This document shows positions 1 through 8,955 of a DNA stretch of 64,000 nt, one piece after another. The DNA is from Bog-473 sp963728845. GTDB taxonomy: Bacteria > Actinomycetota > Acidimicrobiia > Acidimicrobiales > RAAP-2. The stretch covers positions 62,001 to 126,000 of the forward strand of contig CAVSLS010000041.1 in the NCBI GenBank assembly GCA_963728845.1. The letters run 5' to 3'. Every line of letters begins with the position of its first letter. The stretch's first letter is position 1. Position numbers and translations under genes: made by a program. The notes under the pieces were generated by a model, which did not search any database, was not told where the DNA came from, and saw only the letters and a list, made by a program, of their open reading frames with translations.

Positions 1-809
1 ACGGCGGCGGACTTCCCACCCAATTCGAGGGTGCAGCGAGCGATCCGTTCGCCACAGATCGAAGCAATCCGGCGGCCGGCGGCGGTAGATCCGGTAAAGG
101 TGATCTTGTCGACTCGTGGGTCTCGCACGAGGAGCTCTGACACCTCCCGATCAGCCGTGACCACGTTGATGACTCCTGGCGGCAGCCCCGCTGCCTCGGC
201 AATCTCTGCCAGGATGTATCCCTCAGCCGGCGCTTCCGGCGAGGACTTCAATATCACTGTGCAACCTGCGATCAACGCGGGCGCGACCTTGTAACTGATC
301 AGACCAAGGGGTGCGTTCCACGGGATGATGGCGCCGACGACTCCCACCGGCTCACGAACCAGAAGACCGAAGTCGCCCATTGAAGGGGCCACCTCCTCCT
401 CGAAGGCATACGTGCCGCCAAGTCCCGCGTAGTACTCAAAGGTGGCAGCACCTCCGCTCGCCGCGTGCTGGGCTATGGAGTGTAAGACGCCGGACTCGCG
501 GGGCCACAGTTGCCCCAAGTCAACGGCCCGGTCCCGCAACCCATCGGCAAGGGAGCGCAGGTGGGTCGCTCGCTCGCGGTGCCGCATCCGCGCCCAGGGT
601 CCCTGGTCGAAGGCCTGCCGTGCCGCTGCCACCGCGCGGTCGATGTCGGCCTCCTTGGCCTCGGCCACCGAGAGAAAGACTTCTTCGTTGGTGGAGTCGG
701 TGACGTCGATGGTGTCCTTGGAGGACGGATCGACCCAAGCGCCCCCGATGAAGAACTGCCCCGCGTGGTGCAATGCTGACGCCGTGTCACTCGCCGTGGT
801 CACCGTCAC
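1..809 (-). CDS. Aldehyde dehydrogenase, N-terminal part (runs off window start)
   Basis: NAD(P)-dependent aldehyde dehydrogenase, oxidising an aldehyde to its acid in the cytoplasm; the substrate cannot be told. About 269 codons are visible of a usual ~490. The Rossmann part carries VGAIIPWNAPL, whose Asn is the family's catalytic amide, then VILKSSPEAP, the cofactor loop ITFTGSTAAGR, and LELGGKSA with the general-base Glu at the window edge. The catalytic Cys lies outside. The GTG start at 809 follows a GGAG-containing stretch about 10 bases upstream and gives the normal N-terminus (FFIGGAWVDP near residue 20). Transcription runs toward the window edge, so its downstream neighbours are unknown. 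Confidence 0.9.
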   Translation of the reverse strand, partial: MTVTTASDTASALHHAGQFFIGGAWVDPSSKDTIDVTDSTNEEVFLSVAEAKEADIDRAVAAARQAFDQGPWARMRHRERATHLRSLADGLRDRAVDLGQLWPRESGVLHSIAQHAASGGAATFEYYAGLGGTYAFEEEVAPSMGDFGLLVREPVGVVGAIIPWNAPLGLISYKVAPALIAGCTVILKSSPEAPAEGYILAEIAEAAGLPPGVINVVTADREVSELLVRDPRVDKITFTGSTAAGRRIASICGERIARCTLELGGKSAA

Positions 810-1266
810 ACTCCCCTCGTCTCCTTCGGCGCCGATCAGCTCGGAGCCTGGTGTCGACGTCCGGCTCTCGGACGATTGCTTCCCATAATCCTGCCCCCAA
901 AGTTGAAGGGCATGCAGATGGTGGGTCCGATTCGGCCGCTCTCGCACATCTCCCAGGGCTTTCGCGAACGTCGTCCGGGCTCGATCCTGCGGGGGACCGG
1001 GGTGGAGCTCCGAGGACACCGGCCGAGAACCGCCGTAGGTTCGGACACGGTGCGGGGTCCGTCGGCCATATTTCACGGTGGATCAGACGGGCTTCCACTT
1101 CGGCGATCTGGCGTGGGAGGCCGACACCGGGTTTACCAGTACGTTCGTGACGTCGCACGAGAGCTGCCTGGCCGGTCCCGTCCCGGGCGGGTCCCGGAAC
1201 CGCCCTTCGGCCGGCGCGGGAAGCATGATCTGATTGAACGTTCGCTCACGCCCGCCACCACACGGT
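810..1266. other. Gene-free interval
   Basis: About 457 bases between the aldehyde dehydrogenase start and the stop of the quinone-reductase-like gene. Open frames exist on both strands but are low-complexity Arg/Pro/Gly translations without any recognisable family signature or ribosome-binding site. Nothing supportable was seen except that the promoter of the aldehyde dehydrogenase must lie here. Confidence 0.5.
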
Positions 1267-2301
1267 TCATAAGGTGATCACGACCTTGCCCCGTGCCCTG
1301 CCCGCCATGAAGTATCGAACGGCGGCGGCCGCCTCGCTGACCGGGTACGTCCGGTCGACGACCGGCGTGACCGTCCCTGCTTCGAGCAGTTCCCGGAGAA
1401 CCGACAAGTCCGCGGCGTTCTCCTTGGCGCCCAGCATGCCCAGATTCTGACTCACGAACGGGGAGAGCATGATCGCCCGGAGTTGGCGGTCGAAGCCGCC
1501 GATCCACCGGCCGTCGGTCTCGCCTCCGATGATCACGAGCCGTCCACCGCGGGTGAGGGCCCGACGGAGGTGCGACAACCGGCTGTTGCCTGCAATGTCG
1601 AGGATCGCGTCGTAGCGGTGCTCGTCGCCGAGAAAGCCGGCGTGTGTGTAGTCGACTACATGGTCGGCTCCGAGGGGACGGACCAGGTCCATCTTGGCCG
1701 TGCTGCACACGCCCGTGACCTCGGCGCCGAAGGCCTTGGCGATCTGGACCGCGAAGGTCCCCACACCTCCCGAGGCACCGATGATCAGCACCTGCTCTCC
1801 AGGTTTCACCTTGGCGCGGTCTCGCAGACCCTGCAACGCGGTCATCCCGGAGATGGGAACCGCGGCGGCTTGCTCGAAGGAGAGATTTGACGGCTTCGTG
1901 GCCAGTCGTCCGACCTCTGCGCAGGCGTACTCGGCGAAGGACCCTTCGCCGGTGCCATACACCTCGTCGCCTGGCTCGAACCCGGTCACGTTCTCTCCGA
2001 CGGCATCGACCGTTCCCGAAAAGCTCCGGCCCGGGTTGAGGAACTTGGGTGTGCGGAGCCCGAATCCCATGATCCGCATCAGGTTGGGCAGGCCGGTCAT
2101 CAGATGCCAGGTGCCCCGATCCACGCTGGCGCCATGTACCCGCACCAGGACCTGGTCGTGAGCAGGGGCGGGCTTCTCGACCTCCGACAGTCGGAGGACC
2201 TTCTCTGGTGAGGTGCCGTATTCCTCCTGGACGATCGCCCTCATCGTCTCGATACCGACGAGTGTCGGTCCCGTCGGTTCGTCATCGGTTGCGGTCGTCA
2301 T
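1267..2301 (-). CDS. Zinc-independent MDR oxidoreductase (quinone-reductase-like)
   Basis: Medium-chain dehydrogenase/reductase, 344 aa, resembling NADPH:quinone oxidoreductases that reduce quinones or activated alkenes in the cytosol. The N-terminal GroES-like domain (about 25-150) has no Cys/His zinc-ligand set. The Rossmann domain carries the nucleotide loop IIGASGGVGTFAVQIAK near residue 160. The start at 2301 was chosen because GGGAGAG sits five bases upstream; a longer frame would run into the preceding gene. It follows the DUF4389 gene with a 55-base gap and is probably co-transcribed with it from the TetR-operator region at 2976-3011. It is intact, and its substrate is unknown. Confidence 0.85.
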   Translation of the reverse strand: MTTATDDEPTGPTLVGIETMRAIVQEEYGTSPEKVLRLSEVEKPAPAHDQVLVRVHGASVDRGTWHLMTGLPNLMRIMGFGLRTPKFLNPGRSFSGTVDAVGENVTGFEPGDEVYGTGEGSFAEYACAEVGRLATKPSNLSFEQAAAVPISGMTALQGLRDRAKVKPGEQVLIIGASGGVGTFAVQIAKAFGAEVTGVCSTAKMDLVRPLGADHVVDYTHAGFLGDEHRYDAILDIAGNSRLSHLRRALTRGGRLVIIGGETDGRWIGGFDRQLRAIMLSPFVSQNLGMLGAKENAADLSVLRELLEAGTVTPVVDRTYPVSEAAAAVRYFMAGRARGKVVITL

Positions 2302-2356
2302 GGTCTCTCCCAGTGTCATCTGGTCGTGCGGGTGCGGTGACAGATGTTGTGCGGCG

Positions 2357-2953
2357 TCATGCTTCGAGGCGGAAGGGCGGATAGTCATCGGTGAGAAGAC
2401 CGACGTAGGCCTCGACCCGGAGCCCGTAGCGGTAGGCCTCGACGAGGAAGTCCCGGATCCTTTGCGGGTACTCCCCGGTGAAGAGCACGGCGAAGAAGCC
2501 TGCGACGAGGCCGAAGCACGCTGCGACGAACAGACCGGCGAGGACGAAGTACTGCGGAATGGCCAGAAACCACTTGTAGAGCGGCTTCCACCGCTCGAGG
2601 TATTCGGGATAGGTCAGCCGAAGGGACGTGTGGGGCTCCACCCCGTCATCGTCTGACGAGAGCGCGAAGTCGAACGGGGGGTAGTCCTCGTGCATGAAGA
2701 AGGCGTAGCTCATGGCGCGCCACTCGTAGCGGTAGGTCATGACGATGGCGTCGAAGAGCGGTCGCGGTATCTGCTCCGTGAACAGCACCGTGAAGAAGCT
2801 GATCAGGGTCAGGACCTGCCGCAGCGTGCGGAGGGCCCAGGCGATCATCAGGTGCGGGACGGCCAGCAGCCACTGGACGAGGGGGCGCCACCGTGTGATG
2901 TGACGGTCGGCGTCGAACTCCAGTTGGACGGGATAGGGGGCAGGCATGGACAT
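2357..2953 (-). CDS. DUF4389 membrane protein, duplicated domain
   Basis: Membrane protein of 198 aa containing two copies of the DUF4389 motif (about residues 8-95 and 105-195). Each copy reads as Arg-Trp-[RK]-P-L, a hydrophobic segment, FxxVLFTxx(Y/I)P, a tyrosine-rich stretch and a closing DYPPF. Hydrophobic stretches such as LLAVPHLMIAWAL and FVLAGLFVAACFGLVAGF suggest two membrane hairpins. The ATG at 2953 has an AAGGAG box five bases upstream. Its biochemical function is unknown. It is first in a two-gene unit with the quinone-reductase-like gene and is divergent from a TetR regulator, so it may take part in a stress or xenobiotic response; that role is inference. Confidence 0.8.
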   Translation of the reverse strand: MSMPAPYPVQLEFDADRHITRWRPLVQWLLAVPHLMIAWALRTLRQVLTLISFFTVLFTEQIPRPLFDAIVMTYRYEWRAMSYAFFMHEDYPPFDFALSSDDDGVEPHTSLRLTYPEYLERWKPLYKWFLAIPQYFVLAGLFVAACFGLVAGFFAVLFTGEYPQRIRDFLVEAYRYGLRVEAYVGLLTDDYPPFRLEA

Positions 2954-2975
2954 GGGGCTCCTTCGGGTTGGTGGA

Positions 2976-3011
2976 CTTACGATGTAAGCCACACTATACT
3001 TACAATGTAAG
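2976..3011. promoter_or_regulatory. Twin TetR-type operators in divergent promoter
   Basis: Two copies of the inverted repeat CTTAC-NNN-GTAAG lie at 2976-2988 and 2999-3011, 23 bp centre to centre (about two helical turns). They sit exactly between the DUF4389/oxidoreductase unit and the divergent tetR gene. A plausible minus-strand promoter (TTGATT at 3019-3014, 17-bp spacer, TAGTGT at 2996-2991) and plus-strand TATACT (2995-3000) overlap them, which fits repression of both directions. That the adjacent TetR binds here is inference from position and symmetry. Confidence 0.75.
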
Positions 3012-3048
3012 GAAATCAAGGACAACGGCCGACGGGACGGAGAAGGCG

Positions 3049-3759
3049 TTGCGTACTCGTGCTGATCGACAGCCCCGCCGGTCACTCACCAGGGGACGGG
3101 TGCTCAGCGCCGGCGTCGCTTTCGCCGACGAGCACGGAATCGCGTCGCTCAGCATGCGAAAACTCGGCCAGGCCCTGGGGGTCGAGGCGATGTCGTTGTA
3201 CAACCACGTGGCCAACAAGGACCAACTCCTCGACGGCATGGTCGACTTGGTCTTTGCCGAGATCGACCTGCCCGATGCCGAAGCCGACTGGAAGACGGCC
3301 ATGCGTCACCGGGCGGAGTCCACGCGTCAGGCGTTGGGGCGCCATCCCTGGGCAATCAATTTGATGTCGACGAGGACCTCGCCCGGCCCCGCAACCCTGC
3401 GGCACCATGACGCGGTCATCGGAAGCCTTCGGGACGCTGGGTTCTCAATCGCAATGACCGCACACGCGTTTTCACTCCTCGACAGCTACATCTACGGTTT
3501 CGCGCTACAGGAGGTCACGCTGCCCATGGGCGAGACAGAAGAGGAGACGGCGGAGGTAGCGAAGATGATGATGGCGCAGATGCCTCCGGGCGAGTACCCC
3601 CACCTTGCCGACCTCACTGTCGAGCACATTCTCCAGCCCGGCTACGACTACGGCAACGAATTCCTGTTCGGCATCGAGCTGATCCTCGACGGCCTCGAGA
3701 GGGCCCGCGACAGTGACACGTCCGTCTCGGTACCGGTTCGACGTCCGAACGAGGGATAG
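3049..3759 (+). CDS. TetR-family transcriptional regulator
   Basis: One-component repressor of 236 aa. The N-terminal helix-turn-helix covers roughly residues 15-60, with SMRKLGQALGVEAMSLYNHV as the recognition region. The C-terminal ligand domain resembles the TetR_C class (HPWAINLM, and the long helix with DSYIYGFALQE). The TTG start at 3049 is preceded by GGAG at normal spacing; an upstream in-frame TTG at 2968 would run through the operators and is unlikely. It is divergent from the DUF4389/quinone-reductase unit and presumably represses it and itself through the two CTTAC-NNN-GTAAG sites. Its ligand is unknown. Confidence 0.85.
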   Translation: MRTRADRQPRRSLTRGRVLSAGVAFADEHGIASLSMRKLGQALGVEAMSLYNHVANKDQLLDGMVDLVFAEIDLPDAEADWKTAMRHRAESTRQALGRHPWAINLMSTRTSPGPATLRHHDAVIGSLRDAGFSIAMTAHAFSLLDSYIYGFALQEVTLPMGETEEETAEVAKMMMAQMPPGEYPHLADLTVEHILQPGYDYGNEFLFGIELILDGLERARDSDTSVSVPVRRPNEG

Positions 3760-3808
3760 CCAGTCGAATCCTCGGCACCAGCTGGGCCACCCTCATCGAG
3801 TGGCATCG

Positions 3809-5293
3809 CTACTCCGCAATGTCGGCTGGACTCAGGTCGAGCCGCAGTTCGTTCGCCTGCTCGGAAACGATGGCACCGGTGACACGGGCGCCGGCGCGGT
3901 CCATTCCCAGGAAGGCGATGAGGCAGCCAACCGCCGCAAAGGCCGCGCCGAACCAGAAGGCGATGGAGAACCCGTGGTTAAGGGCGCTGGTCATCTGCGC
4001 AGGCGTATGGCCGTGTGTGCCGACGAACCTCGTCGTTGCCGAAACAGCTATGGAGGAAAGGACGGCGACCCCGAGTGCTCCCCCAATCTGTTGCGTCGTC
4101 GTTATCAGCCCGGATGCGACACCTGCCTCGTTGGGGGCAACTCCACTCATCGCGCCGATGGTCACCGGTACGAACGAGAGGCCGAGACCGACACCGGCCA
4201 AGAGGAAACCGGGTAGCAAGGTGCCCACGTACGTTCCGTGTGGCGAAATCTGAGCGAAGTAGACGAGTCCGCCGGCGGCAAGTGCCATACCAATGGTCAT
4301 GACGAGTCGAACGCCGAACTTGGCCACCAGCGATTGCGCGGCGCCAGCCGCAATGATGATCGACACCGCGATCGACAGATAGCCAACGCCGGTCCTGAGT
4401 GCTGAATACCCGAGAACCTGCTGCATATAAAGGGACAGGAAATAGAACATCGAAAAGATGGACGCACCCAGTGCCAGAGAGACCAAGTTGGACACGCTCA
4501 GGCTCCGATTGCCAAAGATCGACAACGGGACGAGGGCGGATGCTGTTCGGCGCTCTATGACAACGAACAGGGCGATCAGGGTGAAGGCTGCTGCCAGGGT
4601 CCCCAGCGTGTTGGCAGAGGCCCAGCCCCAACTCGTGCTCTTCACCAGTGCGAACACGGTCAACACCAGGCCGGCCGTCAGTGTGATGGCACCTGGGATG
4701 TCGAATCCCCGGTCCTCGTCCTCAGCGAGAGAGTGCGTGAGGATGAAGAAGCTCGCAAGCACGACGACCGAGCCGATCGGGACGTTGACGTAGTAGATCC
4801 ATTGCCAACCGAACTCCTGGGTGAGAATGCCGCCCAGCAGGACTCCGAACGCGCCACCGGCCCCGGCGATCGCACCCCAAATGCTCAGGGCGGTGTTCCG
4901 CTCCCGACCTTCCTCGAAGGTCACGGTCAGGATTGACAGGGCGGCTGGAGACAGGATCGCAGCCCCCAGGCCCTGAACGGCCCGGGACGCGACCAACCAG
5001 CCGGACGATGTCGCCAATCCACAGAACAGGGAGGCGACGGTGAAGATCACGACGCCCGTTATGAACACCCTTCGTCGTCCGAGCTTGTCCGCCACGCGGC
5101 CGCCAAGCATGAGGAAACCACCAAACATGAGGGCGTACGCATTCAAGACCCAGAGCAGGTTCTGCTCGGAGAAGTGCAGCCCCCGCTGAATTGAGGGCAG
5201 AGCGACATTCACGATGGAGACATCGAGAATCACCATGAACTGAGCGACACAGATGATCGCCAAAGCGAACCATTTGCGCGAATCAGAAGTCAT
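3809..5293 (-). CDS. MFS exporter, DHA2 (EmrB/QacA-like) family
   Basis: Proton-coupled efflux permease of 494 aa in the cytoplasmic membrane. The length and hydrophobicity fit 14 transmembrane segments. The N-terminus shows the family signature VILDVSIVNVALPSIQ (about residues 20-35), and motif A appears as GGRVADKLGRRR near residue 75. The ATG at 5293 has a near-perfect AGGAGG box. A tandem 15-bp repeat lies immediately upstream of that box. It converges with the TetR gene, and no regulator is adjacent on its own strand. The gene is intact. Substrates of this family range from antibiotics to organic cations and cannot be assigned here. Confidence 0.88.
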   Translation of the reverse strand: MTSDSRKWFALAIICVAQFMVILDVSIVNVALPSIQRGLHFSEQNLLWVLNAYALMFGGFLMLGGRVADKLGRRRVFITGVVIFTVASLFCGLATSSGWLVASRAVQGLGAAILSPAALSILTVTFEEGRERNTALSIWGAIAGAGGAFGVLLGGILTQEFGWQWIYYVNVPIGSVVVLASFFILTHSLAEDEDRGFDIPGAITLTAGLVLTVFALVKSTSWGWASANTLGTLAAAFTLIALFVVIERRTASALVPLSIFGNRSLSVSNLVSLALGASIFSMFYFLSLYMQQVLGYSALRTGVGYLSIAVSIIIAAGAAQSLVAKFGVRLVMTIGMALAAGGLVYFAQISPHGTYVGTLLPGFLLAGVGLGLSFVPVTIGAMSGVAPNEAGVASGLITTTQQIGGALGVAVLSSIAVSATTRFVGTHGHTPAQMTSALNHGFSIAFWFGAAFAAVGCLIAFLGMDRAGARVTGAIVSEQANELRLDLSPADIAE

Positions 5294-5302
5294 CGTTCCT
5301 CC

Positions 5303-5332
5303 TGTAATCGTTTGATCTGTAATCGTTTGATC
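5303..5332. repeat. Tandem 15-bp direct repeat upstream of the MFS gene
   Basis: TGTAATCGTTTGATC occurs twice head to tail at 5303-5317 and 5318-5332, with no mismatches. It lies directly upstream of the AGGAGG ribosome-binding site of the exporter, in what should be its 5' leader or operator. It may be a regulatory binding array or a simple slippage duplication. Confidence 0.85.
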
Positions 5333-5937
5333 TGGCTGTGGGTCCCTATGGACAGGGTATGGATGGCTGGCAATCTTCGAACGCGTCCAGGGCGACCCGA
5401 TGTGCGAGTTCTCAGTGACGATTTTGGAATGGAGCTGACCTCCTGTTGTGACGATGTGCGGCCCTCGACGCGATGTGCCATCGCAAAGACGACGATTGAA
5501 GGGGTCGGAATTCGACAGCAGCAATCGTCGATTGACACCAGGATTGCAGGCGGCACCGGACCCGGCTGGTCTCCATGGTCGCCGACTGGCTCCGTCCCAG
5601 AAGCCTCCGTGGGTGGTCGCCGGGCGTCTGGCAGCAGGACCTCGCCCGGTCGCAAACCGAAACTCCCGTCACTCCGGTACGTGCACGCCAGCGCTCGTGA
5701 CGGCGCGGGCGAGACAGCCAGATGGCCGCAACCCGACCGGTCGACGATGCGAGAGGGGTGGATCTCGGCTAAGCCTGCCTCCAGCTGACGCGGGAGGCGA
5801 CCGCCCGGCTAGCGACTCCTCCGGCGTACGTCCCGAGAGTGCCGGTGGACTGATGATCCCTTAGATGCTTCACTGTCGTGATTCGTCACAATTGGCGACG
5901 GCTGGATTGCAAAGACAAGTCTGCAAAGGAGAAGACG
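5333..5937. other. Gene-free divergent intergenic region
   Basis: About 600 bases between the divergently transcribed exporter and the encapsulin operon. Frames on either strand give no recognisable family and no ribosome-binding site. Promoters for both units must lie here, but no confident -35/-10 pair was identified. Confidence 0.5.
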
Positions 5938-6324
5938 GTGGGTAGCGAAGGATTCCACGAGCCGCTCGAGCTCCTCGATGAGGCGAGCGTCGATCATCAC
6001 CGTGCCATGACCTCGCTGTGCGAGGAGCTCGAGGCGATCGACTGGTATGACCAGCGGGTGAAAGCGACCTCGGACGAGAGCCTGGCTGCCGTCCTGGCCT
6101 ACAACCGGGATGACGAGAAGGAGCATGCCGCGATGGTCCTCGAGTGGCTGCGCCGGCGCGACTCCGCCCTCGATGCCAACCTGCGTAAATTCCTGTTCAC
6201 CACCGGTCCGATCAACGAGATCGGCGATGAGGACCCGGGAGTCGGCGCAGGCGGCGCACCCGACTCCGGCGCGGACCTCTCCGGATCGCTCGGCATCGGA
6301 AGTCTGAAGGGGTTCCGACCGTGA
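5938..6324 (+). CDS. encFtn: Encapsulated ferritin (EncFtn), encapsulin cargo
   Basis: Ferritin-like ferroxidase cargo of an encapsulin shell, oxidising Fe(II) so that iron can be stored inside the compartment. The protein has 128 aa. The helical core carries EELEAIDWYDQR (metal-site Glu) and DDEKEHAAMVLEWLRRRD, the ExxH iron-site helix known from EncFtn proteins. A flexible Gly/Asp-rich linker leads to the C-terminal targeting peptide SLGIGSLKG, which docks cargo to the shell interior. The GTG at 5938 has AAGGAG upstream; the frame is open 20 codons further but without a ribosome site. Its stop overlaps the encapsulin start by four bases (GTGA), so the two are translationally coupled. Assignment is strong on motif and context. 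Confidence 0.95.
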   Translation: MGSEGFHEPLELLDEASVDHHRAMTSLCEELEAIDWYDQRVKATSDESLAAVLAYNRDDEKEHAAMVLEWLRRRDSALDANLRKFLFTTGPINEIGDEDPGVGAGGAPDSGADLSGSLGIGSLKGFRP

Positions 6325-7127
6325 ACCACCTGCATCGGGAGCTGGCTCCCGTATCCGCCCAGGCCTGGGAGGCCATCGACCAGGAGGCCGCCTCGCGTCT
6401 GCCGACCTACCTGGCAGCGCGCAAGCTGGTGGACTTCAGCGGTCCCCACGGGTGGTCCCACTCGGCGACCAATCTCGGAAGGACCTCGTCCATCGCCGGC
6501 CCGTCGGAGGGTGTGGCTGCGGTTCAGCGCAGGGTCCTGCCCCTGATGGAGGTGCGCACGGACTTCAACGTCTCGCGAGTCCAACTCGACGATGTGGAGC
6601 GCGGCGCACTCGACCCCGACCTGCCCGAGCTGGACGAAGCGGTGCGACAGATCGCCCTCGCAGAGAACATGACGGTCTTCCATGGTCACCAGCCCGCCGG
6701 ACTGCTCGGCGTGACCGAGAGCACCTCGCACGAACCAATCCCGCTGGACGGCGACGTGGAGCGATCGCCCGACGCCGTGGCCCGGGCCGTCGATGTCCTG
6801 CGGCAGGCCGGCGTCGACGGACCGTACGGGTTCGCCATCTGCCCGGACATCTACACGCGGATCATCGAGACGACCGAGTATGGGGGCCATCTGCTGTTCG
6901 ACCATCTCCGCGAGATCCTGGGGGGTCCGCTCGTGTGGGCACCTGGCGTCGACGGCGGTGTCGTACTCAGCATGCGCGGCGGGGACTTCGAATTCGACTG
7001 TGGACAGGACCTGTCGATCGGGTATCTGGATCATGACGCGCACGTCGTCCGGCTCTACATCGAGGAGAGCTTCAGCTTTCGAGTCCGGAATTCGGACGCT
7101 GCTGTCACACTCCGACCCGAAACCTGA
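6321..7127 (+). CDS. enc: Encapsulin nanocompartment shell protein (family 1)
   Basis: Shell protomer of 268 aa with the HK97-type phage-capsid fold; length and motifs fit the small T=1-type family 1 shells. The N-terminus has the conserved LHRELAPVSAQAWEAID and the arm KLVDFSGPHGWSHSATNLG, whose hydrophobic pocket accepts cargo peptides. The C-terminal domain shows SIGYLDHDAHVVRLYIEESF. It starts by GTG inside the stop of the ferritin cargo gene, so cargo and shell are made together. Together they should form an iron-storage organelle that protects against iron and oxidative stress. The gene is complete and unbroken. Confidence 0.96.
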   Translation: MNHLHRELAPVSAQAWEAIDQEAASRLPTYLAARKLVDFSGPHGWSHSATNLGRTSSIAGPSEGVAAVQRRVLPLMEVRTDFNVSRVQLDDVERGALDPDLPELDEAVRQIALAENMTVFHGHQPAGLLGVTESTSHEPIPLDGDVERSPDAVARAVDVLRQAGVDGPYGFAICPDIYTRIIETTEYGGHLLFDHLREILGGPLVWAPGVDGGVVLSMRGGDFEFDCGQDLSIGYLDHDAHVVRLYIEESFSFRVRNSDAAVTLRPET

Positions 7128-7184
7128 CTATCCCGTCACCGCGGTCGATCAGCCGCCATACCGTCTCGACACTTTTCTTCGTCG

Positions 7185-8766
7185 CTAACCGAATTGACCG
7201 ACCGCCCCCAGAAGCGGTGGAGTCGAGAAGGACTGCCCGGACAGGCGGGAGAGCGCAGTGAGGTCGTTGAGCCACAGACTCAGATAGGTCGCCACCACTC
7301 CGGGAACAGTCGAGGTGCCGCTTCTCTCCGTCGCGTGAGGCTGAGCGCGCGACGCTGACGCTCGGGACCGGAACACGGACTGAGACATTGTCGGTTGGCC
7401 CCGGGTCGCGGACAGCCTGGGCCTGCGAGCCCACCCGCGCCATGTTCACCCGCGTGCCCTCGAGGCCCGGTGCAGGGATCTGCTTCGAAACCTGCCGCTC
7501 ACTGTCGCTGATCCCTTTGAACTGTCCGATCCACGTTGGAAGGTCGACGTTGTTCACTCCCTTCGTCTCGACGCCGACGATGATCTTCGAGTAGTCGAAA
7601 TTCCAGTAGAACTCCGGTACCACGCCGTTGGCGAAGTCGGTCAACTGCCTGATCGCCTTGGTCCTGACGTCGACCGCGTAGAGGTTGGAGTTGAAGTCCG
7701 AGCCTATGAAATCCGACAGGAACTGCAGCGTCTGGGTCGAGCCCGTATTCGGAGCGTCGAAACCCGTTCGCATCGCCGCGGAGACGATCAGGTCGTACCA
7801 GGAAGACTGAGGGCTGCTCCGATTCGACATCATGATCACTGTCTTCATGTCAGGCGTGAAGATCGCCTGCTCGTTGTAGGCGGGCGTGTCGTCGCTGATC
7901 TCCGTCACACGCGGACGAGCAGGCGACGCGCCACGACCGTAGAGACGCATGAAGTAGAGCTGCATATGTCCCCAGCCCGGAGGGGTCGACTGATACGGTG
8001 ATCTGAGCCCGCCCGCTGCACAAAACAGGAATCCACTTCCGTCAGGAGCCCAGGGTTGAGTCTCATAGGCGCCATAGGGCTTGCCGACGACCCTCACGTT
8101 CAACAGTGAAGGCACCCCCTTCTTGACCGTGAAGTCGCCGATCAGCATCTCCCAGGTCTGACCGCCTTCGGAAAGCGGATGCGCCTCGGTGTGCGTCCAG
8201 ACGATCTGCTTTCCATCAGGGGACCAATAGGCGTGGAAGTTGTCGTAGGGGACCCCCGTCGAAGCCGTATATGCCGCGCCGTCGTTCGGGTCGGAGTTCG
8301 TCGTCAGCCGGTAAGGGTCTGAACCATCCTCATGGAAAACGTAGAGATCGCCGCCGTAGCCGCCGAAGCCGGGGGCGCCGGTGTGCGTAGCCTGCTGGCC
8401 GTAGGACTCGAACAGAATCCAGCCACCCTGGGGCCGCTCCTGCGGAAAGGCGCTCGGCCCCTGGACCGTCTTGCAGGTCAGGCACTGCTGATCGCTTCCG
8501 TCGAGGTTGGCGCGATAGACCTGACTCACTCCGGCACTGTCGAGCTGTCCCGAGAGCACCTTGCCGTCGCGGGTCCACGACGCCGCCTGACCAAACGCGT
8601 AAATGTTCTTGTGGGTCGTAAAGGAAGCACCGAAGTAGGGACTGATCAGGGACTTCTGGGCTGCGGCGACCCGCCCGCCGGAAATGACCAATGAGACGCA
8701 GAGGACCAGGGCGAATCCAGCCCCGCGCCGATATCCCAGTACTGGCGTGCATGCGGGAATTCTCAC
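7185..8766 (-). CDS. Secreted TolB-like beta-propeller protein (frameshifted near C-terminus)
   Basis: Exported protein of about 525 aa. The GTG start at 8766 gives an N-terminal signal segment (GFALVLCVSLVISG then Ala-rich). The body carries repeated PD40/WD40-like propeller strands such as YWSPDGKQIVWT, QPWAPDGSGFLF and AIFTPDMKTVIMMSN. A Cys pair (CLTC) near residue 100 may bind metal or form a disulfide. After VRDPGPTDN the frame breaks, and a healthy continuation (VATYLSLWLNDLTALSRLSG to the stop at 7185) lies in another frame, so one indel near 7310-7380 is inferred. It converges with the encapsulin gene. Its function is unknown; TolB-like propellers usually mediate protein or glycan contacts. 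Confidence 0.65.
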
Positions 8767-8955
8767 GACCTGTCCCCCTAGGTCCGGCTCTCGGCGTCTC
8801 ACGGAGGCGCGCCCAAGGATGCTGACTGGGAGCTGAAGAACCACGCCGCGAATGCCCCGGAATTTATGGCATGGGCTGCGACCGTGGCCACTCACGTCAC
8901 GTGCCCGAGGTGGTGTCCACGTAGACCGCCAGAGCCATCCGGTCGCAGTTGAGGG

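Noticed and set aside
810..1266. Small genes in the interval after the aldehyde dehydrogenase start
   Set aside because: Translations on both strands lack motifs, ribosome sites and sensible composition.
6099..7043. Minus-strand frame opposite the encapsulin gene
   Set aside because: Shadow of a clearly identified shell gene with no ribosome-binding site or motif.
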